Positions 7,728 through 14,375 of a DNA stretch of 15,820 nt are shown piece after piece. Positions within the stretch are counted from its first letter, which is position 1, and each line of letters starts with the position of its first letter. Below the pieces are notes generated by a model. It made no database searches. It was not told the DNA's origin and saw nothing but the letters and a program-made list of their open reading frames with translations. The position numbers and the translations under genes are program-made. Source of the DNA: an uncultured Oscillospiraceae bacterium (GTDB lineage: Bacteria > Bacillota > Clostridia > Oscillospirales > Acutalibacteraceae); the NCBI GenBank assembly GCA_900546895.1, contig UREO01000023.1:1-15820 (forward strand). Reading direction: 5' to 3'.

Positions 7728-8228
7728 TCACTTAACAGGGAGTTGGACTTCCTCGCCGTCTGAAAGGATTTTTTCAATATCCAGAAGCATGACCGCGCTT
7801 TCGTTCAGGGTGGCAATTCCCTTTACAAAATGATTTGCCGTGTCCCTTGCGAATCTGGGGGTCTCGCTGATCTGGTTTTTGGAAACGTTTGTGACGTCAT
7901 TTACGCTGTCGACGATGAATCCGACGCTCAGATCGCCGGTCTCAGCTACGATGATGCTGGTGTGATCATCATACTCTGTTGGAGCCTTGTTAAACTTCAG
8001 CCTGATATCCACCAACGGAACAATTTTTCCCCTCAGATTAATAACGCCGATGATAAAAGGCGGCAATTTGGGGATGAAGGTGACGGGCTGCATCCGGATG
8101 ATCTCGACCACCTGGCTGCTCGGAATTGCGAACAGCTGTCCTTCAATAAAGAAAGTAAGATATTTTTCCGTCGTCATATTCTCATTGGCCGAGGTCGTGA
8201 TTTTGTTTTTTACTGCTGTTTCTGCCAT
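7728..8228 (-). CDS. cheW: Chemotaxis coupling protein CheW (first copy in operon)
   Basis: This is a 166-aa single-domain CheW. A polar N-terminal extension (about 20 residues) precedes EKYLTFFIEGQLFAIPSS, then GVINLRGKIVPLVDIRLKF and GFIVDSVNDV follow at the expected places. AAGGTG lies 7 nt before the ATG. It is the first gene of a four-gene unit (cheW, pilZ, cheW, receptor) and has a long leader behind a sigma-D-like promoter at 8342-8368. The two CheW copies differ in their N-terminal extensions and in the SEYDDH/EYDEH region, so they may prefer different receptors; that is inference. Confidence 0.94.
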   Translation of the reverse strand: MAETAVKNKITTSANENMTTEKYLTFFIEGQLFAIPSSQVVEIIRMQPVTFIPKLPPFIIGVINLRGKIVPLVDIRLKFNKAPTEYDDHTSIIVAETGDLSVGFIVDSVNDVTNVSKNQISETPRFARDTANHFVKGIATLNESAVMLLDIEKILSDGEEVQLPVK

Positions 8229-8341
8229 ACTGTTTCACCTTTTCTACCGCTGCCGTTTCGGTAAGAGTTTTTACGCTGCCAATCCCGGCACTATTTTGGC
8301 GGCACATAATCATCAGGTCACATAAAAAATCCTATAGATAT
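8229..8341 (-). other. Long 5' leader of the cheW operon
   Basis: About 105 nt separate the predicted transcription start from the cheW ATG. I see two short complementary pairs on this strand (TGCC/GGCA around GGGATT, and TACCG/CGGTA close to the ribosome binding site) but no known riboswitch core, no T-tract terminator and no convincing small ORF. The leader may only be spacing, or may affect translation of cheW. Confidence 0.3.
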
Positions 8342-8368
8342 ATATCGGCTCAATTTTTAAATAATTAG
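8342..8368 (-). promoter_or_regulatory. Sigma-D (sigma-28)-like promoter for cheW-pilZ-cheW-receptor operon
   Basis: On the minus strand CTAA, 15 nt, then a perfect GCCGATAT (8349 to 8342) followed by ATAT. The -35 element overlaps the stop codon (8365-8367) of the upstream FlhB-like gene. The -10 element matches the sigma-D consensus fully and the -35 differs at two bases (CTAA against TAAA). No terminator precedes it, so read-through from the FliK-like unit is also possible. Confidence 0.65.
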
Positions 8369-8730
8369 TATGAAAGCTCGGAAAATATCTGTTTTTCCGT
8401 GTTTTTTTCTGATGCGGGGCTGTTCTGCAAAGGAGCCGTCCCCTTTTCCGCGGCGTCAAAGGAGTAGTTTAAAAAGTACAGGTAAATGTCGACGATAGCC
8501 TGATAGAGTGCAGGGGGGACTTCCGTTCCCGCTTCCAGCTGGGAAAGGAGGGAAGCGAGAGAGTCGTCGTGGTAAACCGGCACGCCGTTCTCCTGCGCAA
8601 TGTCTATGATTTTCTGCGCCGCGTAGCCGGAACCGGAAGCAACGACAACCGGCGCGCTGTGCGGGGAATTCTGGGAATACCGCAGGGCGGCGGCTTGATT
8701 CTTCAGGTCATACTGTGACATCGATGACAT
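8365..8730 (-). CDS. FlhB C-terminal-domain paralogue (EscU/YscU/HrcU-type switch domain)
   Basis: The 121-aa protein corresponds to the cytoplasmic part of FlhB after its autocleavage site. AAALRYSQNSPHSAPVVVASGSGYAA followed by IAQENGVPVYHDDSLASLL and EVPPALYQAIVDIYLYFL follows the FlhB-C pattern closely, with this stretch spanning residues 13 to 90. The NPTH cleavage motif and the membrane domain are absent, so it is a stand-alone soluble version, like B. subtilis YlqH or FlhX of other bacteria. FlhB-C sets which substrates the export apparatus accepts. The gene overlaps the FliK-like gene by 23 bp and shares its unit. AAAGGA sits close to the first ATG (8730); the ATG at 8721 is an alternative start. 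Confidence 0.87.
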   Translation of the reverse strand: MSSMSQYDLKNQAAALRYSQNSPHSAPVVVASGSGYAAQKIIDIAQENGVPVYHDDSLASLLSQLEAGTEVPPALYQAIVDIYLYFLNYSFDAAEKGTAPLQNSPASEKNTEKQIFSELSY

Positions 8731-10132
8731 TCTTCCTTTCGTAGATTCTTTTTAAAATCTGCTTTTCTATGCTTGGGCTGCCTTCCTGCAGAAACTCAAC
8801 GTTCTGCGCGGACAGGCCGTTTTTAGAAAATATTTCGGAAATCCGGCTGCCGATTTCCCGGCTGTTTTTCATTAAAGCGGGAGGGCAGCGCATCTGAACG
8901 TCGGCTTTTCCATGGGAAAGGACAATGGAAGCTTCAAAATTTCCCAGAGCCTTGATGTCGAACGACAGATAGAGCCGGACCGGCTTCGGTTCCCCGCGGC
9001 TTCTTTTTGAAGATTTTCCGCTGTCGTCGTCTTTTTCGATCCAGATTTCTGAAAACAGAAACTGACCGTTGTAATTCAGCGGCAGCAGAAGATGGGTGAA
9101 GGGCATATAAACGCTGTTGTCCAGCAGCAGAGAGAGAACCGTATCCTTGTAAGCCGACTGGTTCACACCGGCAGGGTTTTGGCGCAGGTTTTCGGAAAGA
9201 ACCTTCATCAGGGAATCGTACAGCTGGTTTTCCGGCTTTTGGGCGGCGTTGGTGACGCTCTTCAGAAACATGGCCCGGATTTGGCCCATTTTGTCCTCGG
9301 ACAGATTGAGCTCGTATTTACAGTAGTCGAGCAGTGCCGTAAGCTTCTCCACGACTTCCTGATGGGAGCTGGTGTTCAGGCGGGCGATATGATGAACCAA
9401 AAGGGTAATGGTGTCCCTTGCCGCGCCGAAATCGTTGGTGGAAGCGACATATTTGCTCAAAAGGGGAAGAACTTTCTCCTTCAGCAGGTTGAGGTTTTTA
9501 TCCATGCTGTTGACAGGCTGCTCGGTCATCATCTGATCCGCCAGCTCCCGCAACTGTTTGCCGTAGGCGCCGGGAATCTGACGGGCGAGGGTGTCAAGGT
9601 TCCCGGTGATTGCCGATGTGGTTTCCGAGATTGAAAAATACCCGTCGAACGCCTTCAGAAAATCGGCCAGAGGCTTTTCCAGGCCGTTTTCCGGATATTC
9701 GCTCATCAGGTTTCGGAGAATGTCGAATACGGGACCGGTAAATTTCGTGTGATTGTTTCCCTGAAACATAAGGTTTTTCAACATATCGTCCGGCTGCATT
9801 TTCATTGCGGCGGAGAGCTGTTTCATCAGTAGGGAAACCGGCCTGTTGTCGTGGGCGTTTTCCGAGCGGCTGAAGGTTTCAAATACGATTTTCTGCAAAG
9901 TCTGTGAAAGCGCGGGCGCTTCGCCCAACTGCTGCAGAAATTTACTGAAAACGGAATTCCGGTTTAGCAGCAGATCAAAGTTGCTGTTTTGGTTGCCCTG
10001 CTTGTCAGTATTTGGCTGAAGCACTTTCGTAGGGTCGATGGGTACCATGGATTCCGGCTGTTTTGTCGATGAAATTTTCGGGAGGCTTTCATTTGTGGTA
10101 ACGGGTGCGTTAATTCTCAGGTTATCGGGCAT
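8708..10132 (-). CDS. FliK-like / YlqG-like hook-length-control-related protein
   Basis: The 474-aa cytoplasmic protein has no signal peptide or membrane helix. The N-terminal 50 residues are polar and probably disordered, followed by a long helical region (about 50-340) and a C-terminal domain (about 345-450). That domain reads LPLNYNGQFLFSEIWIEKDD, then RLYLSFDIKALGNFEASIVL and ADVQMRCPP, then SRISEIFSKNGLSAQNVEFL. This layout resembles the FliK C-terminal domain, which contacts FlhB to switch export from hook to filament proteins. GAGGTG (10138-10143) precedes the ATG. The FlhB-C paralogue directly downstream supports the assignment, since FliK and FlhB-C interact. It is not certain that this is the main FliK; a second, divergent copy is as likely, and no standard gene symbol is given. 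Confidence 0.65.
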   Translation of the reverse strand: MPDNLRINAPVTTNESLPKISSTKQPESMVPIDPTKVLQPNTDKQGNQNSNFDLLLNRNSVFSKFLQQLGEAPALSQTLQKIVFETFSRSENAHDNRPVSLLMKQLSAAMKMQPDDMLKNLMFQGNNHTKFTGPVFDILRNLMSEYPENGLEKPLADFLKAFDGYFSISETTSAITGNLDTLARQIPGAYGKQLRELADQMMTEQPVNSMDKNLNLLKEKVLPLLSKYVASTNDFGAARDTITLLVHHIARLNTSSHQEVVEKLTALLDYCKYELNLSEDKMGQIRAMFLKSVTNAAQKPENQLYDSLMKVLSENLRQNPAGVNQSAYKDTVLSLLLDNSVYMPFTHLLLPLNYNGQFLFSEIWIEKDDDSGKSSKRSRGEPKPVRLYLSFDIKALGNFEASIVLSHGKADVQMRCPPALMKNSREIGSRISEIFSKNGLSAQNVEFLQEGSPSIEKQILKRIYERKNVIDVTV

Positions 10133-10160
10133 AAAATCACCTCGAAAATATAAATTGGCG

Positions 10161-10187
10161 TTAATTTTATAAAATTTGTTACGATAT
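10161..10187 (+). promoter_or_regulatory. Sigma-D (sigma-28)-like promoter for cheA-cheR-cheB
   Basis: TTAA (10161-10164), 15 nt, then TACGATAT (10180-10187), followed by ATATAT, against TAAA-N15-GCCGATAT. A start near 10194 would give a leader of about 29 nt before the cheA ATG at 10223. The -10 core is identical to that at the fliD promoter. No convincing promoter for the divergent FliK-like gene could be picked from the AT-rich opposite strand. Confidence 0.5.
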
Positions 10188-10222
10188 ATATATTACAAAG
10201 TATTATTAGGCGGTGAAAATTA

Positions 10223-12310
10223 ATGGACAACAATATGGAATCCATGCTGGAAGTATATTTATTTGAAGCAAACGACCTGCTCGAGCACCTTGATGAAATT
10301 TTGATTAACTGCGAGAAGGCGGATGCTTTCGATACCGACAGCATCAATGAGATCTTCAGAATCATGCATACAATTAAAGGCTCTTCCGCCATGATGCAGT
10401 TCAACAGTCTGATGACGATTTCGCACAAGGCGGAAGATTTGTTTTACTATGTACGCGAGAACGGCATTGACGAAAAGTACAACGCGGAGCTTTTCGAGCT
10501 GATGTTCCGTTCCAGCGACTTTATCAAGGACGAAATATCCAAGGTGGAAAACAATGAGCCGCTTACAACAGATATCGGCACTTTTGAGCAGGAAATTAAC
10601 GATTTGCTTAAAAAGATTTCTCAAAAAGAACCCAAGCAGGACGAAATTCAACCTCAGGTCCCGGCTCCCGCACCGGCTTCCGAACAGCCTGCGGTTCCGT
10701 CCAAAGCCATTCCCATGGAAGAAGCTTCCAAACAGATTCAGGCATCTGCCGTTCCCGCCCAGGCGGATCCTGATTATCCCTATTCCGTCAGGGTGTTTTT
10801 CGATGAAGAAACAGAGATGGAAAATCTTCGCGCAATCATTCTGGTGAATGCTATCAAGGATATTTATTCGGATATCCGGTACTTCCCGCAGGATATCGAA
10901 ACGAATTCCGCCAGCGCCGAGGAAATTACCAAGAACGGCTTTTTGATTTCCTTTAAAGAGCAGCAGGGCCTGACAAGCGTGCTGAAAATTATCGAAAATT
11001 TTGTCTATACCAAAAATTATACTGTTTTAGACAAACCGGGAAATGCGCCAAAAGCAGAATCTGCTGAAAAAACCGCTTCGGGGAACAGCGCGGCCGGTCA
11101 GGAAACCCAGGGAACCAACCATGGCTCCGTTAAGCAGAATCTGATTAACGTCAATCTTTCCAAGCTGGACAACCTGATGGATTTGATGGGGGAAATCGTT
11201 ATTACCGAGTCCATGGTGACAACGACTCCTTCCGCCCAGAGCGGCGCGGGTGTAGACAATAACTTTAACAAGGCGTCCCGCCAGCTGCGCAAGCTGACGG
11301 ACGAGCTTCAGGAAATCGTAATGTCCATCCGGATGGTGCCGATTTCCGGCGTATTCCAGAAAATGAACCGTATCGTGCGCGATATGAGCAAAAAGCTGGA
11401 CAAGGATGTCCGGCTGGTCATGGTCGGCGAGGATACCGAAGTGGACAAAACCATCATTGACAATATTGGTGATCCGATCATGCATCTGGTCCGAAACGCT
11501 ATGGACCACGGAATTGAGACAAAGGAAGAACGCGCGCAGACAAACAAATCTCCCACAGGCACCGTTACGCTCTCCGCTCAGAACACGGGCGGCGAGATCC
11601 TGATTTCGGTGCAGGATGACGGGAAGGGAATCGATAAGAAATACGTCCTGCAGAAAGCGAAAAGACAGGGACTGCTGAAAAAGCCGGAAAAAGAGTATTC
11701 CGCCCGGGAAATCTACAACTTCCTGCTTATGCCCGGATTTTCCACCAACGAAGTTGTAACGGAATATTCCGGCAGGGGCGTGGGAATGGACGTTGTAAAA
11801 AAGAATGTGGAGAAGGTCGGAGGAGACGTTTCCCTGATCAGCGAGGTTGGGAAGGGAACCAAAATTCTCTTTAAAATCCCGCTTACGCTGGCCATTGTGA
11901 ACGGTATGAAAATTTCTGTCGGCGAGACGGTGTTCACGATTCCGATCAACAATATCCGCCAGTCGTTCAAGGTGGACCAGTCCAGCCTTCACTACGACAC
12001 CGACATGAACGAGATCATCATGGTTCGCAACCAGTATTATCCGGTTCTGAGGCTGCACAAGATTTTCGGGATCGAAACCGAAATCACCGGCATCGACAGC
12101 GGCATCGTCATTCTTGTGGAGACCCACGAAAAGGCGTACTGCATTTTTGCGGATGCTCTTTTGGGCGAACAGCAGGTGGTCGTCAAATCCCTGCCGGTTT
12201 ATCTCAATCAGTACAATGTGAAAGAAACCGGCATCACCGGGTGCGCTATTCTCGGCGACGGCAGCATCAGTCTGATTCTGGATATTCTCAATCTTTACAA
12301 CAATAACTGA
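10223..12310 (+). CDS. cheA: Chemotaxis histidine kinase CheA
   Basis: CheA autophosphorylates under receptor and CheW control and passes phosphate to CheY and CheB. All five domains are visible in 695 aa: P1/Hpt (about 1-110) with the phospho-accepting His49 in MHTIKGSS; a proline-rich linker (about 136-165); P2 (about 185-270); P3 dimerisation helices (about 305-380); P4 ATPase (about 385-550) with the N box HLVRNAMDHG, G1 DDGKGID (465-471), PGFST (504-508) and G2 GRGVGMD (517-523); and P5, a CheW-like domain (about 555-690). AGGCGGTG sits before the ATG. It is first in a unit with cheR (38-bp gap) and cheB, divergent from the FliK-like gene. All catalytic motifs are intact. No cheY or cheW lies in this operon. 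Confidence 0.97.
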   Translation: MDNNMESMLEVYLFEANDLLEHLDEILINCEKADAFDTDSINEIFRIMHTIKGSSAMMQFNSLMTISHKAEDLFYYVRENGIDEKYNAELFELMFRSSDFIKDEISKVENNEPLTTDIGTFEQEINDLLKKISQKEPKQDEIQPQVPAPAPASEQPAVPSKAIPMEEASKQIQASAVPAQADPDYPYSVRVFFDEETEMENLRAIILVNAIKDIYSDIRYFPQDIETNSASAEEITKNGFLISFKEQQGLTSVLKIIENFVYTKNYTVLDKPGNAPKAESAEKTASGNSAAGQETQGTNHGSVKQNLINVNLSKLDNLMDLMGEIVITESMVTTTPSAQSGAGVDNNFNKASRQLRKLTDELQEIVMSIRMVPISGVFQKMNRIVRDMSKKLDKDVRLVMVGEDTEVDKTIIDNIGDPIMHLVRNAMDHGIETKEERAQTNKSPTGTVTLSAQNTGGEILISVQDDGKGIDKKYVLQKAKRQGLLKKPEKEYSAREIYNFLLMPGFSTNEVVTEYSGRGVGMDVVKKNVEKVGGDVSLISEVGKGTKILFKIPLTLAIVNGMKISVGETVFTIPINNIRQSFKVDQSSLHYDTDMNEIIMVRNQYYPVLRLHKIFGIETEITGIDSGIVILVETHEKAYCIFADALLGEQQVVVKSLPVYLNQYNVKETGITGCAILGDGSISLILDILNLYNNN

Positions 12311-12348
12311 ATGTTTCAGGGGAGATATGAAATTCGCGGAGGAAAACG

Positions 12349-13173
12349 ATGATACGTTTGACCGATAAAGAGTTCAGCGATATCGTAGCTTACATAAAAG
12401 GCAATTACGGTATTAACCTTACCCACAAGAGACAGCTGATAGAATCGCGGATGCAGTCCGTCTTGCTCGGAAAGGGAATTGAAAATTTTTCGGACTATTT
12501 CGATTTGATAAAGCAGAATAAATCCGACGAAATCACCGCAATGCTGAATAAGCTTACGACGAATCATACTTATTTTTACAGAGAACCCGCACACTTCAAT
12601 TTTTTAAAGAATACCATCCTGCCGATGCAGGAGAAGAAGAACGCCCGCAGGGACATCCGTATTTGGAGCGCCGGGTGCTCGTCAGGGGAAGAAGCGTATA
12701 CCGCCATCATGACGATGATGGAGTATTTTGGGCTGAAAAGGGCCGGCTGGGATTTCCGGATTCTCGCGACGGATATTTCCCTGAAAGCCATGGAAGCGGC
12801 AAAACACGGATTGTATGGAATGGAATCCTTGAAGGATATTCCAAAGGCATGGGAACAAAGGTATTTTATCAAACGGGGCGAAAATCTTTTTGAATTAAAG
12901 GACGAAGTCAGAAATCAGGTTCTTTTTAAACGGCTGAATTTGATGGAACCGTTTTCGTTCCAACAGCCGTTTGATTTGATTTTTTGCAGAAATGTTATGA
13001 TCTATTTTGACCAGCCGACCAAAAATGCGCTGATTAACAAGTTTTACGACGTGTTGAAGCCGGGCGGCTATCTTTTTATCGGACATTCCGAGACTGTGCA
13101 AAGAGATACCTCGAAATTCTTATATGTTGAACCGTCAGTCTATCAGAAAGGATCAGTATCAATATGCCGATGA
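12349..13173 (+). CDS. cheR: Chemoreceptor glutamate methyltransferase CheR
   Basis: CheR transfers methyl groups from S-adenosylmethionine to receptor glutamates. The 274-aa protein has an N-terminal helical domain (1-70) ending in TTNHTYFYRE (71-79), then the methyltransferase fold with the SAM site WSAGCSSGEE (106-115), ATDIS (140-144), DLIFCRNVMIYFD (209-221) and LKPGGYLFIGHSE. There is no C-terminal TPR extension. GGAGG lies 6 nt before the ATG. The stop overlaps the cheB start by 10 bp, suggesting translational coupling that keeps methylase and esterase in proportion. Confidence 0.96.
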   Translation: MIRLTDKEFSDIVAYIKGNYGINLTHKRQLIESRMQSVLLGKGIENFSDYFDLIKQNKSDEITAMLNKLTTNHTYFYREPAHFNFLKNTILPMQEKKNARRDIRIWSAGCSSGEEAYTAIMTMMEYFGLKRAGWDFRILATDISLKAMEAAKHGLYGMESLKDIPKAWEQRYFIKRGENLFELKDEVRNQVLFKRLNLMEPFSFQQPFDLIFCRNVMIYFDQPTKNALINKFYDVLKPGGYLFIGHSETVQRDTSKFLYVEPSVYQKGSVSICR

Positions 13174-14195
13174 ATCGAAGAGTCCGGGTCCTCATTGTAG
13201 ACGATTCTCTCTTTTTCAGAACAGCGCTGCAGAAAGCGCTACTGAGCGACGCGAATATTGAAATCATCGGGAGCGCGTCCAATGTGACCGAGGCGGAGAA
13301 AAAGATCACGGAACTGTCTCCGGACGTCGTGACCATGGATGTGGAAATGCCGGATATGCGGGGGACGGATTTCTTAAAAAAGCTGATTCCCGTCCATCCG
13401 GTTCCGGTGGTTCTGGTCAGCTCACTTGATATTGGAATCTTTGAGGCTTTAAGTGCGGGAGCGGTTGATTTCGTGTTAAAGCCGAATCTGCGTGACAGCA
13501 ACGATTTTTCTATTTTCTGTCAGGAGCTGTGTGTCAAAATCAAAATTGCTTCTTCCGCAAAGGTAAAACACACACCTTCTCTTGCTTCAATCGTTTCCCT
13601 CCCGGTTCTGTCGGGCAAGGACTTGGCGGAACATATTATTGCTATTGGGGCGTCTACGGGAGGCACAGAGGCTACCGCCGAAATCCTGCAGCAGCTTCCC
13701 GGCGATATACCGGGGATTCTGGTGGTGCAGCATATGCCCGCGGGTTTTACCAAAATGTATGCGGACCGGCTGAACAAAATCTGCAAATTTACGGTCAGGG
13801 AGGCGAGTGACGGGGACAGAGTCGTACAGGGTCAGGCGCTGATCGCCGCCGGGGACAGGCATATGACCCTGGAGAAAGATTTTAAGGGCTACTATGTGAA
13901 GTGCGCCGCGGGGGAAAAAGTCAGCGGTCATTGCCCTTCTGTGGATGTCTTGTTCCGCTCGGTGGCCCGAACGGCCGGTAAGGACGCCATGGGAATTATC
14001 CTGACCGGTATGGGAAAGGACGGAGCGAACGGGCTTTTGGAAATGCGGCAGAAGGGTTCTTATACCATCGGACAGGATAAACAGTCCTCCGTTGTCTACG
14101 GAATGCCGATGGTGGCTTTTGAGATTGGCGCGGTTGAAAAACAGGCGCCTTGTCCCTCTATTGCCAGACTGATCATCCAAAAATTAAATAAATAA
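13164..14195 (+). CDS. cheB: Receptor glutamate methylesterase/deamidase CheB
   Basis: CheB removes methyl groups from, and deamidates, receptors when phosphorylated by CheA. The 343-aa protein has an N-terminal receiver domain (about 6-110) with Asp13/Asp14, phospho-acceptor Asp59 in TMDVEMPDM and Lys106 in FVLKPN. A linker follows, then the esterase domain with Ser164 in GASTGG, His190 in QHMPAGF and Asp286 in GMGKDGA, the catalytic triad. The receiver segment between VSSL and EAL is about four residues shorter than in typical CheB. The ATG overlaps cheR by 10 bp with a modest Shine-Dalgarno (AAAGGA) 11 nt upstream, in keeping with coupled translation. Confidence 0.97.
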   Translation: MPMNRRVRVLIVDDSLFFRTALQKALLSDANIEIIGSASNVTEAEKKITELSPDVVTMDVEMPDMRGTDFLKKLIPVHPVPVVLVSSLDIGIFEALSAGAVDFVLKPNLRDSNDFSIFCQELCVKIKIASSAKVKHTPSLASIVSLPVLSGKDLAEHIIAIGASTGGTEATAEILQQLPGDIPGILVVQHMPAGFTKMYADRLNKICKFTVREASDGDRVVQGQALIAAGDRHMTLEKDFKGYYVKCAAGEKVSGHCPSVDVLFRSVARTAGKDAMGIILTGMGKDGANGLLEMRQKGSYTIGQDKQSSVVYGMPMVAFEIGAVEKQAPCPSIARLIIQKLNK

Positions 14196-14375
14196 TTTTT
14201 TATAATGAAAATATTTGTCTAAATTGATTAAATTTTGCAGAATATTGTCGATAATAGAATAGAGATAAGCATTCTTTTGATTATGGTTGTGTGTGAGAAT
14301 GCGTTACTTTTCGTGCTTGAGCTGTAGCAAAAAAGCACTCCAGAAAAAGCACTTTAGAAGGGTACGTGGTATTTA
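14196..14375 (+). other. Intergenic leader between cheB and the second receptor
   Basis: No gene or clear terminator is seen in these 180 bp. They hold the sigma-D-like promoter (14229-14254), a predicted leader of about 115 nt, a direct repeat AAAAAGCACT at 14330-14339 and 14344-14353, and a complementary GTGCTT at 14313-14318 that can pair with AAGCAC of the first repeat. The strand given is that of the downstream gene. Confidence 0.4.
14229..14254 (+). promoter_or_regulatory. Sigma-D (sigma-28)-like promoter for the second receptor
   Basis: TAAA (14229-14232), 14 nt, then GTCGATAA (14247-14254). The -35 is perfect and the -10 is one base from GCCGATAA, but spacing is one nucleotide short of the usual 15 (TTAA with 15-nt spacing is an alternative reading). 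Chemoreceptor genes are classic sigma-D targets. Confidence 0.55.

Noticed and set aside
9092..9634. A 180-codon plus-strand frame inside the FliK-like gene
   Set aside because: It is antisense to a gene with a good ribosome binding site and downstream partner, and its composition (Gly, Val, His, Gln) is typical of a shadow frame.
11027..12127. A 366-codon open frame on the minus strand inside cheA
   Set aside because: It lies wholly opposite an unmistakable CheA with all domains, has skewed composition rich in His, Asp and Phe, no recognisable motif and no ribosome binding site. It is a shadow of codon use in cheA.
13587..14180. A 197-codon minus-strand frame opposite cheB
   Set aside because: It is antisense to the CheB esterase domain, with low-complexity His/Arg/Gly-rich content and no motif or ribosome binding site.
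14196..14375. Possible cyclic-di-GMP riboswitch before the second receptor
   Set aside because: The conserved GEMM core and its paired helices are not recognisable. Only short repeats and a sigma-D-like promoter are seen.
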